In this document: positions 25,815 through 35,275 of the stretch, one piece after another
Numbering within the stretch: position 1 is the first letter of the stretch
Layout of the letters: every line of letters begins with the position of its first letter
Source: CATOSP01 sp965237775
GTDB lineage: Bacteria; Chloroflexota; Dehalococcoidia; Lucifugimonadales; UBA3495
Direction of reading: 5' to 3'
DNA: 64,000 nucleotides
Assembly (NCBI GenBank): GCA_965237775.1
Contig: OZ250155.1
Span: 868,001 to 932,000, forward strand
Translations under genes and position numbers: made by a program
The notes under the pieces: generated by a model
What the model saw: only the letters and a program-made list of their open reading frames with translations
What the model was told of the DNA's origin: nothing
The model's database searches: none

Positions 25815-27872
25815 CTACTTGATGGACACGGTTCCGGGCAGTCCGCTCGCTCCCTGTAGACCGCTCAGCGTGGACGTGTATGGAAACTCGAGGCGGTCGC
25901 TGCGGTAGGTCTCCAGGATTGGCGTGGTGAACAGCACCACGTATGGTAGGTCGTCGGCCAGGAACTCTTGCATTTTGAAGACCTGGTCCCTGGCGGCGTT
26001 CAGGTCCGTTTCGACCAGGAGGGCGTCCGCCAGCTTGTCGAACTCGGGGTTGGAGTATCCTCCTCGATTGAGGCCGTCCCCCTCAGCATGCCTGGAGTGG
26101 AAGAACGCTTCCAGGTAGTCGGGGAAGGTGGAAAGCCGCCAACCAAGAATCCAGATGTCAAACCCTTCCGGGTCCTTGATCTTCTCCACGATCACGTTGA
26201 AATCGGTGAGCCTGGCCTTGGCGGGCACGCCAATGTCATTCAGCCACCGCTCGATCCAGATTGCGAAAGTCGACCGCAGCGGATCGTAACCTGGCGATGG
26301 GGAAAGGATTTCCAGGTCCGGCATGGGGTCGCCGTTGGGCAGCCTGAGACCCTTTCCTTCCTTTTCGACTGTCCCGTTGGCGCTGACTACGGGTTCTTGC
26401 TCCCAGGTGAAGCCCGCGTCCTTGAGGATGCGGACTACCTCGGCGTTGCGCTCGGACCGGCTGAGTCCTTTGCCAATCAGAGCAACGTCGGGGTTGTACC
26501 AGAAGCCGTTGCCTTCTGGGACCGTGGTGTACATGGGCAAGGCCACCCCCTGGAGAACGGTGCTGCTAAGAAATTCCTTGTCTATGAGGGTCGCGACCGC
26601 GTGACGGAAGGCCTTGTTGTCCATCGGTGGCTTACGGAAGTTGAACCCCAGATACCGGAACCCGTTGCTGGGGTTTTCCAGGTTGGCCAAGTTGCTCTCC
26701 CCTACGAGTTGTTCTTGTAGGCCCCGCTGCAGCCCCAGGGGATTTAGCATGAAGTCGATGTCGCCCTTCTTCAGGGCCAGCACGGCCGTTTCCTGGTTGC
26801 CGTGTATGCTGTAAATGGAGCTGTCCACAAAGGGGCCTGTGGAGTACTCTAACGATTTCTCACCAGAGGGGTTGCCGTAGGCCGAGAAGTCATAGACTCC
26901 CGGCTTGCTCTCGGCAAAGGCCCCATTTGCGTAATGGGTGGTGGTCACGTCGGAGAAGAAATGACGGGGATTCTTGGTCTTTTCGGCAAACGCGCCCTTC
27001 TCCCACTTGCCAAATACGAACCCCCCGGCGCTGGGCTCGTTTTCGGGCACGTGCCCATAGAGCGCCTTCTGTTGCTCCACGATGTCGGACTGCTGCTTCG
27101 CCTGCTCGACGATTGGGCCCCAATAGGCTCTGGATATCATGGGCAGATAAGCCAGGCCAAATTGCCACCTTGAAAGACCCGGCTTCTTCTTGAAGAAAAT
27201 CTTGAGCTTGTGTGTACCCAGGGCCTCGGCGTGGTCGAAGAAGTCGTTATCCACGATGGATGACCAATTCCCCGTTAGCTGCAGGTCGCGCACCGCATGT
27301 GCGGTGAACACCCAGTCTTCCGCCGTCACCTCGTTGCCGTCGCTCCACATGATTCCCTGCTTTAGGTCGACTTCCGTGACCCAGAGAGTCGTGTCGCCGG
27401 CGGTCTCCTCGACCAAGTCTGTTGGGAAGTCCGCCGCCGCCGAAGGTATCCAGTCGAACCGCTGAACGGATAGACCGTACAGGGCGGGCTTACCTCCACC
27501 AAGGACATAGGAATTCCAGATCGTGGTGTCGGGGCCAAGGTACGCCCAGTAGTTGGTGGTGGTCAGGTCCTCGAAGATTCCCAACTGGTACACTTGGGGG
27601 CCAGTCGAACTGCTGGCGGAGGGCTGGGAAGGGGTCGCCGGTTGGACCGCCACTTCGCGGATGACCTCCTTGACTACCTCTTTGGGCACTTCGACCCGAA
27701 CTTCTTTCTCAACAACCCGGTCTACGGGCACTTCCTTTTCGACTACCCTATCAACCGGCACCTCTTTTTCGACTTCCTTGATTACCTCTCTGGTGCAGGC
27801 TACGAGGGTCAGCAAGGCCAGCAGCCCTACCAAAACGATCAGCGGATTGTTAAGGGAAACGCCACGAGACAT
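25815..27872 (-). CDS. Peptide ABC transporter substrate-binding lipoprotein (SBP family 5)
   Basis: The 685-residue lipoprotein captures the substrate outside the cell. Residues 1-28 are a lipoprotein signal (LIVLVGLLALLTLVACTREV). A Lys/Glu/Val repeat linker follows (VVEKEVPVDRVVEKEV, about 30-62), typical of Chloroflexota-type binding proteins. Then the SBP_bac_5 fold: TVEVDLKQ-like TEVDLKQGIMWSDGNEVTAE, FGKWEKGAF, and AFRHAVATLIDKEFLS. GGGAGG lies before the ATG at 27872. The frame to 27923 has no better start. It is the first gene of the operon. The substrate is likely a peptide but cannot be told. Confidence 0.92.
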   Translation of the reverse strand: MSRGVSLNNPLIVLVGLLALLTLVACTREVIKEVEKEVPVDRVVEKEVPVDRVVEKEVRVEVPKEVVKEVIREVAVQPATPSQPSASSSTGPQVYQLGIFEDLTTTNYWAYLGPDTTIWNSYVLGGGKPALYGLSVQRFDWIPSAAADFPTDLVEETAGDTTLWVTEVDLKQGIMWSDGNEVTAEDWVFTAHAVRDLQLTGNWSSIVDNDFFDHAEALGTHKLKIFFKKKPGLSRWQFGLAYLPMISRAYWGPIVEQAKQQSDIVEQQKALYGHVPENEPSAGGFVFGKWEKGAFAEKTKNPRHFFSDVTTTHYANGAFAESKPGVYDFSAYGNPSGEKSLEYSTGPFVDSSIYSIHGNQETAVLALKKGDIDFMLNPLGLQRGLQEQLVGESNLANLENPSNGFRYLGFNFRKPPMDNKAFRHAVATLIDKEFLSSTVLQGVALPMYTTVPEGNGFWYNPDVALIGKGLSRSERNAEVVRILKDAGFTWEQEPVVSANGTVEKEGKGLRLPNGDPMPDLEILSPSPGYDPLRSTFAIWIERWLNDIGVPAKARLTDFNVIVEKIKDPEGFDIWILGWRLSTFPDYLEAFFHSRHAEGDGLNRGGYSNPEFDKLADALLVETDLNAARDQVFKMQEFLADDLPYVVLFTTPILETYRSDRLEFPYTSTLSGLQGASGLPGTVSIK

Positions 27873-27994
27873 CACATCCTCCCTGTGGAAAATAGTAGAT
27901 TGACCTCTTGCGCTAATGGCCAACCCTCGATGAGGGGTTTTGGCGAATCAGACCGGGTTATCTGTTGCTTGATCCCACCGTGAACAGGTCAACA

Positions 27995-28018
27995 ACGTTC
28001 ACAAGAACGTTCACAACA
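27995..28018. promoter_or_regulatory. Direct repeat upstream of the peptide-transport operon
   Basis: AACGTTCACAAG is followed at once by AACGTTCACAAC, a 12-bp tandem repeat. An inverted GTGAAC lies 20 bases to the left. The repeat is about 125 bases upstream of the binding-protein start and could bind a regulator. This is inference. Confidence 0.35.
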
Positions 28019-28129
28019 GGGTTCGATAGAACGATGATACGCACCGCGTTCCGTCGTGACAAGGTCTTCACCTTATAGCGCAAGTGTGAGGGAATCCTCG
28101 AACCCCAAGCTTGGTCCGCCTCTGTCGGT

Positions 28130-29824
28130 CTACGACCCGGCGATGCCGTAGCGGTCGAGAAGCACCAGGATGGCTAGGAAGACCTGGCGCCGCATCTTGC
28201 CGGAGGCGGCGAGTTCGGCGTCCAACGCCTGGTAGACCGAGGCGTCGAAGGGGCTCCAGTTGGCGCGCAGGTCCCTCAGGGCTTCCTCTTCCCGCCGGGC
28301 GGCTTCAACCGTCAACTCTCCCAGGGAACGTAGCGGCTGGGCCTGGGGCAACTGCCTGGCGGAGGCGGCGATCTCCCCCAGGCGCAGGGCGAACCCGCCG
28401 ATGGCGGCGGTCGCGGCGGCGCGGCCGCAGCCGCCCTCGGTGGCCATCCAACTATCGTAGTCACCGTGGAACCCGTCCCAACTACGCACCAAGCCATCAT
28501 GGCCGATGGTGAAGCTGGTCACCGCCGCCCGGCTGTCGGCGGAAGCGGCGGACACCGCTCCGGCCAGGGCGAGGCCCGCTTCCCGGCGGGCCTGGTTGGT
28601 CAACCCCAACTGCTCGTCAAAGGCGGCGAACAGTCCGGGGTCCCCAGCCTGGATGCTCACCTCTACCTCCGGGGGGCCGTTGCCTTCGGGCGCGGGGGTG
28701 GGTGCGGGAGGCTCTTCCATACCACGCTCCCCGTTCTCGCCGTCTTCCTTCTTATCACCATTGGGCGGCAGACCGAACAGACCGGGGAACAGCCCGGAGG
28801 AGGGCTCCCCCGCGTCACCCTCACCGTCCTGCTGGAAGGAACCGCGCAGTCTTCGCAAGGCCGAATCCTCATCCTGTGCGGCAATAGCCAGCACGTCGGA
28901 CACGTAGCGGGTGTTGGCCCCCGGCGGCAGGGCGCGCTGGGCCAGCACGATCTCCCGGTGCTGGCCGACCAGGCTGTTGAGCCTCTTCAGGCTCTCCTCG
29001 GGGGTCTGACCCAGTTGGGCGGCGTGGAAAGAGTCGTAGCCGGCTTGGAACTGGTCCCACTGTTCACCAAGGGCGCTGTGGGCGGTGACGAAGGCCGCAA
29101 CCTGGGCCTCGGCGTCCACGCCGGTCATATCTTGCAGGTCGCTTAGCTGGTCCGCAACGCTTTGCCTGAGTGCCAGGGCGTTGGCCCGGGCCTGGGCCAC
29201 GCCCTCAAACCCGGGTTGAAGTATGGGCGCGGCCACCGCGTTGCCAGGGCCGTTATCCTTGTCCGCCTTCCCCTTGCTTCCGTTGATGCCGAACGAAGAG
29301 GACGCTGCCTCGGGCTCCAGAGCGGGGCCGGCCTGACCCGGCTGCCAGGTGTCCCGCAGGCGGCGCAGGGAGGCTTCTTCCTGCCGGGCGGCCTCGATTA
29401 GCTGGTCTGACATGCCTCTGACCGACGGGTGCCGGGAGAGGTCGGCGGCGGCACGGGAAACGGCGTTGAAATCGCCGGAGAAACCCCGCAAGGCCACCCG
29501 CACCGAGCTTGCGTCGCAGGAGGTGAGACCCTGCCGCCAGGTGTCCAGGTCCCGGTGTACGCCGTCCCACTCTTGGGAGAGCGCGGCGTAAGAAGATGCG
29601 AACTCACTGGCCGCCTGGCCAACGCTCGCGGGCACAGGCGTGGGCTCCGGGCCTCCCTGGGGCAGGGCCCGGTCCCGGGCCGTGACTGTGGCCGCTATGT
29701 CCGGCGCGGCGGTGGGCTCCGGCGGTGTGAAGGGCTCCGCCCTCTGCTGGGCCGTGCACGCCAGGGCCAGAAGCAGGACAAAGCCCAGGGCCAACAAGCC
29801 GGTGAGCCGTTTAGTGATCATCAT
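28130..29824 (-). CDS. Lipoprotein with three internal repeats
   Basis: The 564-residue protein has a lipoprotein signal (LLALGFVLLLALACTAQQ). It then has three related helical units of roughly 100 residues. The first is FASSYAALSQEWDGVHRDLD ending SLRRLRDTWQPG. The second is FVTAHSALGEQWDQFQAGYD ending ALRRLRGSFQQDG. The third is FTIGHDGLVRSWDGFHGDYD ending ALRDLRANWSPF. Pro/Gly/Asp-rich linkers join them. Each unit keeps a W and an EEA/EDSALRxLR motif. I do not recognise the family. The ATG overlaps the stop of the upstream gene, so it is co-translated with the GldG-like and SppA genes. An envelope role is likely. Confidence 0.75.
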   Translation of the reverse strand: MMITKRLTGLLALGFVLLLALACTAQQRAEPFTPPEPTAAPDIAATVTARDRALPQGGPEPTPVPASVGQAASEFASSYAALSQEWDGVHRDLDTWRQGLTSCDASSVRVALRGFSGDFNAVSRAAADLSRHPSVRGMSDQLIEAARQEEASLRRLRDTWQPGQAGPALEPEAASSSFGINGSKGKADKDNGPGNAVAAPILQPGFEGVAQARANALALRQSVADQLSDLQDMTGVDAEAQVAAFVTAHSALGEQWDQFQAGYDSFHAAQLGQTPEESLKRLNSLVGQHREIVLAQRALPPGANTRYVSDVLAIAAQDEDSALRRLRGSFQQDGEGDAGEPSSGLFPGLFGLPPNGDKKEDGENGERGMEEPPAPTPAPEGNGPPEVEVSIQAGDPGLFAAFDEQLGLTNQARREAGLALAGAVSAASADSRAAVTSFTIGHDGLVRSWDGFHGDYDSWMATEGGCGRAAATAAIGGFALRLGEIAASARQLPQAQPLRSLGELTVEAARREEEALRDLRANWSPFDASVYQALDAELAASGKMRRQVFLAILVLLDRYGIAGS

Positions 29825-31125
29825 TCGAAACGATACACTCCTACAAGATCGCCCACCAGGCCGTCACGGAAGCCGCCAAACTGTAGCTGATCGACCAGTT
29901 TCCCAAGAGACTTCTGGGAGTCGGCCAACACCACGAGGACACTCCGGTCATCGGTCCCGTGCAGCAGCGCCACTCCCGTCCCCCCGGTGTCCATGTCGAC
30001 GGTGAATGGGGTGCGTAGGCTGCCTTCTATCCCATCTACCTGGACCCCGGCCAACTGTAGGTATTGGGCCACCTCCGCCGCGTCCTCGTAGAGGCCAAGG
30101 AACACCGCGTCCCTGGAAATGTCCTCCGCCGGGGACACCGTGGAACCTGGGATGCTCTTCCCCAGGCTGGACGCCAGGTCCAGAAGCTCGGGACTTCCCA
30201 GCAGTATGTCCACCCCGCCCCTGAAGAAGTGGGGGAAGTCCGACAGCGTGAACTCCCTCTCCGACTCGGTGAGGAAATCGGCTATGTTGGCCAGGAGCCG
30301 GTTGTTGTCCAGCACCGAGTTCCTCGGCGGGACCATGAATGTCAGGTCGCCAAGGGCCAGCGCCCGGCCGTCTCCGGCCTGAACCAGGGGGTAAAAGGGT
30401 CCCGGCGACTCGGACATGGAGGATCGGGTGTTGCCGTCGGCCACCGCCAGGCCCGGCTTGGGTCCCTTGATGGAGGTTGTGGAATAGAGGGAAATTTGTC
30501 CCACGCCCCTTGTGATCTCGCTGGGCAGGAAATCCCTCACGATCACGTTTTGGAAGTTCAGGTCGTACTCGACGGTGTTGAACAGGTAATCGGGCTGAAA
30601 TGACACCCCGAAGCGGCCCGCCAGGGTGTTGAGTTCGTTTCTCCGGGTGGTGTCCCCGATCAGGAGTAGCTTTCCGCCCTTGCGGGCGACGAACTCCTCC
30701 ACCAGGTCTACCTCATCTGGGCTGTAGCGGTCCTGGGGCACGGCGACCAACAGGCTGTCGGCCCCGCGCAACTCCTCCTCCAGTCGTTTGAAGCTGACGG
30801 AGGGTTTGGAGCTGAGGAAGCCGCCGAACCGGGCCGACTCCCCCAGTATCTTCACGTCGTAGCCCCGGTCGGCGACCAGGGAGAGGAAGGCTGAAAGCTC
30901 CGCCCTGGAGGTGTTGTTGCCGTGGAGCCCGTCCACCACCAGGGTCCCTCTGCTGACCCGGGGACGGTCCTCGAAGACCCCGACCGTTGAAACCGGGGCG
31001 GTCAGGTGGGCCACCGGGGCCTCCGGGGACGGCGGGGCGCTGTAGCCGCTGCCGGTGTAGAAGTAGAAATAAGACGCCGCGAATACGATGACGGCCAGGA
31101 CCGGGACGATGATAAGACGCCACAT
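29821..31125 (-). CDS. Membrane-anchored DUF4350/GldG-like protein
   Basis: The 434-residue protein has one N-terminal membrane segment (LIIVPVLAVIVFAASYFYFY). Its domain then resembles DUF4350/GldG-type proteins: TLVVDGLHGNNTSRAELSAF, LLVAVPQDRYSPDEVDLVEE, FVARKGGKLLLIGD, and a typical RPRNSVLDN-like PPRNSVLDNNRLLANIADFL. Such domains resemble class I glutamine amidotransferase folds but usually lack catalytic residues. The gene lies one base after the sppA stop and overlaps the lipoprotein gene by 4 bases. The three look like one envelope operon. The exact role is unknown. Confidence 0.7.
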   Translation of the reverse strand: MWRLIIVPVLAVIVFAASYFYFYTGSGYSAPPSPEAPVAHLTAPVSTVGVFEDRPRVSRGTLVVDGLHGNNTSRAELSAFLSLVADRGYDVKILGESARFGGFLSSKPSVSFKRLEEELRGADSLLVAVPQDRYSPDEVDLVEEFVARKGGKLLLIGDTTRRNELNTLAGRFGVSFQPDYLFNTVEYDLNFQNVIVRDFLPSEITRGVGQISLYSTTSIKGPKPGLAVADGNTRSSMSESPGPFYPLVQAGDGRALALGDLTFMVPPRNSVLDNNRLLANIADFLTESEREFTLSDFPHFFRGGVDILLGSPELLDLASSLGKSIPGSTVSPAEDISRDAVFLGLYEDAAEVAQYLQLAGVQVDGIEGSLRTPFTVDMDTGGTGVALLHGTDDRSVLVVLADSQKSLGKLVDQLQFGGFRDGLVGDLVGVYRFE

Positions 31126-31126
31126 A

Positions 31127-32152
31127 TTACTGCTGTGGCCCCACGTAGAGGTAGTAGACTTTGGGCCCGTTCACCTTCATCGGGAAGCCGGGCAAGGCCC
31201 CCTCCTGCTCCTCACCCATCCCAGACGGGAGCATGTAGCGGCGGACGTAGTCCAGTGGTTGGCGGCCGCCGGCTAGTGGCTGGTGTCCAGTATCCAATGA
31301 TTGGTCGCCGGCAGCCGTCCACTGGCCGCTAACCACTGGCCACTGGTCACTGTCCCCCCCGCTCTGCAGCGGCTCTATGATCCGCTTGAAGCGCTGATTG
31401 AAGGCCCGGAACACCTCGGTGTTGACGTCCACCAACCCGTAGTTGGAGACTCCCGCAAGCTGGGCAGCCTTTTCGATCGCGTCGGCGTCACCGCCAACGG
31501 CGTCGACCAGCCCGGTGTTGGCGCTTTCTACCCCGGTGTAGATCTTCCCCTGCAACAGTTCGTTCCGGGACATCCTCAGCTTGCCGCCACGTTCGCTGGT
31601 CACGATGTAGGCGAAGGCCTGCTTTAGCTGGTCGGTGACGCCCACGAAGTAGCGCCTGCCGCCGCCGTTCAGCTTGTTGGGGCCGGTGGGCATGATCTGC
31701 TCGCCGGGGGGGTTGGGGATGAGGGCTCCCGGGAAGTAGAGGATGACCCCCACGTTGCCGACAAAAGAACTTGGTTTGGCGTAGGTGTAGGTGGCGCCCA
31801 TCGACATCATGTAGCCGCCGCTGGCCACGATGTCGTTCATCACGATGACCACCGGCTTCTTCTCCCGCAGCTTGCGGGTCTGGTAGTAGAGCTGCTCCGA
31901 AGCCGCCGCGCCGCCGCCGGGGGAGTTGAGCCGGATCATCACGCCCTTGATGGAAGGGTCCCTGCGGGCGTAGTCGAGGAAGGAGCCGATGACGAAGGCC
32001 GAGTTGTCGTTGATGATGGTGAAGGGGATGTCGATGACGCCGATCTTGGGCTTACCGGGCCAGACGTAGCTGAAAACCAGTCCGCCGATGGCCACGCCCA
32101 AGACCACCAGGACAACCGTGCCAACGTACCAGTTGGCGATGGCCCGCCGCAT
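31127..32152 (-). CDS. sppA: Signal peptide peptidase SppA-type protease (S49)
   Basis: The 341-residue protein has one N-terminal membrane segment (VGTVVLVVLGVAIGGLVFSY). The S49 core has IRLNSPGGGAAASEQLYYQ and DIVASGGYMMSMGATYTYA, in which the Ser of ASGGY is the expected nucleophile. TGVESANTGLVDAVGGDADA ends the protease domain. It should cut remnant signal peptides or membrane proteins. Residues about 264-297 are coded by a repeat of the CAGTGGCCAGTGG type inserted in frame, which the family does not have. GAGGAG lies 10 bases before the ATG. It is the first gene of the envelope operon. Confidence 0.88.
   Translation of the reverse strand: MRRAIANWYVGTVVLVVLGVAIGGLVFSYVWPGKPKIGVIDIPFTIINDNSAFVIGSFLDYARRDPSIKGVMIRLNSPGGGAAASEQLYYQTRKLREKKPVVIVMNDIVASGGYMMSMGATYTYAKPSSFVGNVGVILYFPGALIPNPPGEQIMPTGPNKLNGGGRRYFVGVTDQLKQAFAYIVTSERGGKLRMSRNELLQGKIYTGVESANTGLVDAVGGDADAIEKAAQLAGVSNYGLVDVNTEVFRAFNQRFKRIIEPLQSGGDSDQWPVVSGQWTAAGDQSLDTGHQPLAGGRQPLDYVRRYMLPSGMGEEQEGALPGFPMKVNGPKVYYLYVGPQQ
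31262..31362. repeat. CCACTGGCC-type repeat inserted in the sppA coding region
   Basis: The plus strand reads GTCCACTGGCCGCTAACCAC then TGGCCACTGGTCACTG. A related copy is at 47200-47229 (GTCCACTGG, CTAACCACCGGCCACTG). In sppA it keeps the frame and encodes Gln/Trp/Gly-rich residues. Confidence 0.65.
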
Positions 32153-32243
32153 CTAAATATGTCTCCTCAAGCACATAACCCCGCCAAATACCCCGCCGGA
32201 ACAGGGCCGCGCAATCATACGTTTACCCACGTTGGCTGTCAAC

Positions 32244-32771
32244 TTAGTAGAAGTTGATGTTGATGGGAGCTTCGCAATCTACGGCAGCCAAATCGTAGTC
32301 GCCCTCCTGGCCGTCGCACAGATCTCTCCCGTTTCCGCCGATCAAAATGTCGTCTCCGGGACCTCCTTGGAGCACGTCATTTCCGTTGCCGCCGACCAGC
32401 AGGTCGTTGGCGTTTCCGCCTGAGAGGTAGTCTTCGCCGTTGGAGCCGAATAGGAAGTCGCTATCTTCCCCACCGTTGAGGAAGTCGTTCCCCCCGCGGC
32501 TGAACATGAAGTCCAGCCCGTTGCCTCCAATGAGGATGTCCCTTCCGCTGCCGCCGACAATCACATCGTTGCCGTCCATCCCGAAAATTACCAGGTCGGC
32601 AGTCGAGCCAACGCAGTCGATCAGGTCACCACCCGGAGAACCGTAAATCGCAAACCCCATCTGCCGGAACCCAGATCCGGTGCAATTGACCTGCGCGTGG
32701 GCGACTTCTCCTGGACTCGCCAAGCTGACCCCGATAGCCAGCGCAAGCGCGGCCACGAGGTTCCATCTCAT
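32244..32771 (-). CDS. Secreted RTX (GGxGxDxxx) calcium-binding repeat protein
   Basis: The 175-residue protein has a signal peptide (NLVAALALAIGVSLASPGEV, then AHA). About nine nonapeptide repeats follow, from residue about 60 to 155: GGSGRDILI, GGNGLDFMF, GGNDFLNGG, GGNGNDVLQ, GGPGDDILI, GGNGRDLCD. RTX repeats fold into calcium-bound beta rolls outside the cell. There is no enzymatic domain. The TTG at 32783 is possible, but the ATG at 32771 fits the signal better. It stands alone after the sppA operon. Confidence 0.88.
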   Translation of the reverse strand: MRWNLVAALALAIGVSLASPGEVAHAQVNCTGSGFRQMGFAIYGSPGGDLIDCVGSTADLVIFGMDGNDVIVGGSGRDILIGGNGLDFMFSRGGNDFLNGGEDSDFLFGSNGEDYLSGGNANDLLVGGNGNDVLQGGPGDDILIGGNGRDLCDGQEGDYDLAAVDCEAPININFY

Positions 32772-32783
32772 ACTCTTGACCAA

Positions 32784-33099
32784 CTTAGACGGTCTCAGGG
32801 TAATACTCCCTGGTCAGGCGTTCGCATTTAGACCACAAAAGCCCCGTCATTCTCCCGAAAGCGGGAATCCATGGCCCGAATCCGCCATGTCCGCGTCCGG
32901 ATGTGACAGTATCCGACCTCTCGCCTCCGGCAAAGGCCAGAGTGACGGTGGGACGGCCACATTAGTGATTGCCCTGGCGCATTGGTAATCCTTGGACTCT
33001 CACGTTAGGCCGCAAGCGTAACATACTGGGGATGGACAGCCTAGCCGCAACCGTCGCTGGCTCGACAATCGGGGCAAACCGGGTTTAACATGGGTCACC
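32784..33099. other. Intergenic region with a REP-like sequence
   Basis: It contains a CGTCATTCTCCCGAAAGCGG-type hairpin at 32848-32874, like that at 61256-61412. No gene is seen. Any promoter of the grdC cluster should lie here, but no clear -35/-10 was found. Confidence 0.5.
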
Positions 33100-34554
33100 A
33101 TGGTGAACGTATCCACGAGACCCGTAATCAAGGCTGTCAGGTACCAGTTGGCCCACACTCCAGGGCTTGTGCGGCACGGTTCCAAACCGGCTCGAGAGAT
33201 CGCCAAGCGCGCGGATTTGCTCGGCGAAATTGCCTCCCATCTACGTTCCTACGAGGAAGCGGTGGCCTACCCCCCGAACCAGGCGTTTCTCGGCGGGATG
33301 CACCCCGACTCCCTCTCACTTATCGAACGTCCCTGGTTCCAGGCCAACAGTGGAGGCCAGCGCTGGTCCCCATTTGGCGAGATCATGCCTGAAGAAGAGC
33401 TGTACGGACTGCTCAAGATTGCCGACGCATTCGACCTCGTTACCTTGGAAGAGGGGTTTGCGGCACAAGTCCGAAACGCCCTATCGGAGCACAAGCTCAT
33501 ACAAGAGGAAGACCTCAAACGCCTAAACGAAGGTCAACCCTATTCCACTATAGAGAAACAGGCCGCCGACACCGACGTAGCCATTCCTTTATACCTCCGC
33601 GACGGACGCCTTGTGGGCTATGTCAACCGAGCTCATGAAGAAGACGCCTCTCTAACCGCCGACGTCGTGTTGGAAAACCTCGCTTGCAAGGCTACCGCGG
33701 CGATGGCCCTGCGGACGCTACTTGCCGATCAGCAGATTGGTCCGTCAGACATCGAGTATGTCCTGAACACCGGAGAAGAGGCGGTGGGAGAGCGGTACCA
33801 GCGGGGCGGGGGCAACTTGGCGAAAGCCGTGGCGGAAATGTGCGGCCTGTCCAACGCTTCCGGCGCGGACGTCAAGGCTTTTTGCTGCGGACCCGTCCAT
33901 GCGTTGGTCATGGCTGGCGCCCTGGTGAGTTCGGGCCTCTACCGGCAAGTCGCGGTTGTGGGTGGCTGTTCCTTGGCCAAGCTGGGGATGAAATTCCAGG
34001 GACACCTGCACCATGACCAACCTATTCTGGAAGATACTCTGGCTTCGGTCGCGGTCCTGGTCAGCGAGGACGACGGCGTCAGCCCGGTTCTGCGGATGGA
34101 CTCGGTGGGGAAGCACACCGTTGGCGCGGGTTCCAGCCAGCAGGCGATTTTCACCGAACTCGTAACCTCGCCGTTGGAACGCTTGGGACTGAGTTTTGGG
34201 GGTATCGACAAGTATGCCACCGAACTGCACAACCCGGAACTCACCGAACCGGCGGGCAGCGGCGACGTTCCCCGCCTAAATTATCGTCTCATAGGCGCGT
34301 TGGCGGTGCTCAAGGGCGAAATAGGCCGCGACGACCTCCCCGGGTTCGCCGAGAATCATGGAATGCCGGGCTTTTCCCCGACCCAGGGACATATCGCGTC
34401 GGCGGTGCCATATCTGGGACACGCATTCGAGCAGATACTGGACGGCAAGATGGAACGGGTTATGTTCCTGGCCAAGGGCAGTCTGTTTCTGGGACGGATG
34501 ACCCAAATGTCCGACGGTATGTCCTTCATAATGGGAACTAACCCCGGCGGCTAG
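33100..34554 (+). CDS. grdC: GrdC homologue (glycine/sarcosine/betaine reductase component C, beta subunit)
   Basis: The 484-residue protein aligns, from memory, along its full length with GrdC: VIKAVRYQLAHTPGLVRHGS, HLRSYEEAVAYPPNQAFLGG, YVNRAHEEDASLTADVVLEN, RYQRGGGNLAKAVAEMCGLS, VKAFCCGPVHALVMAGAL, GKHTVGAGSSQQAIFTELVT, and HGMPGFSPTQGHIASAVPYL. The fold is thiolase/FabH-like, and the Cys of FCCGPVHAL is conserved. In glycine reductase, GrdC with GrdD converts the Se-carboxymethyl intermediate on GrdA to acetyl phosphate. No GrdD is present in the window, so this complex is incomplete or non-standard. The DUF1326 gene and selenoprotein grdA follow on the same strand. Confidence 0.88.
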   Translation: MVNVSTRPVIKAVRYQLAHTPGLVRHGSKPAREIAKRADLLGEIASHLRSYEEAVAYPPNQAFLGGMHPDSLSLIERPWFQANSGGQRWSPFGEIMPEEELYGLLKIADAFDLVTLEEGFAAQVRNALSEHKLIQEEDLKRLNEGQPYSTIEKQAADTDVAIPLYLRDGRLVGYVNRAHEEDASLTADVVLENLACKATAAMALRTLLADQQIGPSDIEYVLNTGEEAVGERYQRGGGNLAKAVAEMCGLSNASGADVKAFCCGPVHALVMAGALVSSGLYRQVAVVGGCSLAKLGMKFQGHLHHDQPILEDTLASVAVLVSEDDGVSPVLRMDSVGKHTVGAGSSQQAIFTELVTSPLERLGLSFGGIDKYATELHNPELTEPAGSGDVPRLNYRLIGALAVLKGEIGRDDLPGFAENHGMPGFSPTQGHIASAVPYLGHAFEQILDGKMERVMFLAKGSLFLGRMTQMSDGMSFIMGTNPGG

Positions 34555-34618
34555 GATGCCGTCTCCCGGTGTTCGTGCGGTTCCCGCGCCCTGCCCAACC
34601 CTGGACGGGGGGCCTCAA

Positions 34619-35221
34619 ATGGCATATATACTCGAAGGAAGCATCCTCGAAGTCTGCGATTGCAACGTACTCTGTCCCTGTTGGATTGGCGAAGACCCTG
34701 ACAACGGAACGTGCGACTCCGTGATCGCCTACCACGTCGATAGCGGAGAAATCGAAGGCGTCGATGTATCCGGACTGACGATGGCGATGGTGGCACATAT
34801 CCCCGGCAACGTCTTGAAAGGCAACTTTCGCACCATGACGTTCGTAGACGACCGTGCCAGCAACGAACAGGAAGCCGCGCTCTTAAAGGCGTTTAGCGGG
34901 AAGCTGGGTGGGCCATTGTCAGACCTGGCTAATCTGGTCGGCGAGATGGTGGGAGTGGAACGGTCGGCTATTACCTTCGACGTGCAGGGAGGGAAGGGCG
35001 TCCTTCGGATTGGGACCGACGCGGAGGCCGTGATGGAACCCTACCGCAGCCCCAGCGGAAACGTGACGACCCTCAACGAGAGTATATTTTCGACCATTCC
35101 CGGCAGCCCCGCTTATGTGGCCAAGGCTTCGACCTATCGAGTCAAGAACGCGGCCGTAGGGCTGGACGTCGATCTCAAAGACCACAACGCCATACAGGGG
35201 TCGTTCCGGTTCCAGGGATAA
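34619..35221 (+). CDS. DUF1326 family protein
   Basis: The 200-residue protein starts YILEGSILEVCDCNVLCPCW, the hallmark of DUF1326, with a Cys-rich CDCNVLCPC motif. It also has GNVLKGNFRTMTFVDDRASN and GDVSAGAAVG-free regions of mixed strands. It ends with VDLKDHNAIQGSFRFQG. The function of this family is unknown. The cysteines could bind metal or be redox active. An upstream in-frame ATG at 34556 exists, but family similarity starts at the ATG at 34619. It sits between grdC and grdA, so it may take part in the same pathway. Confidence 0.85.
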   Translation: MAYILEGSILEVCDCNVLCPCWIGEDPDNGTCDSVIAYHVDSGEIEGVDVSGLTMAMVAHIPGNVLKGNFRTMTFVDDRASNEQEAALLKAFSGKLGGPLSDLANLVGEMVGVERSAITFDVQGGKGVLRIGTDAEAVMEPYRSPSGNVTTLNESIFSTIPGSPAYVAKASTYRVKNAAVGLDVDLKDHNAIQGSFRFQG

Positions 35222-35275
35222 AGCAGGGCGATTCTATGTGCACTCGTACCGCATTTCAATCTTGGAGAACATAAC

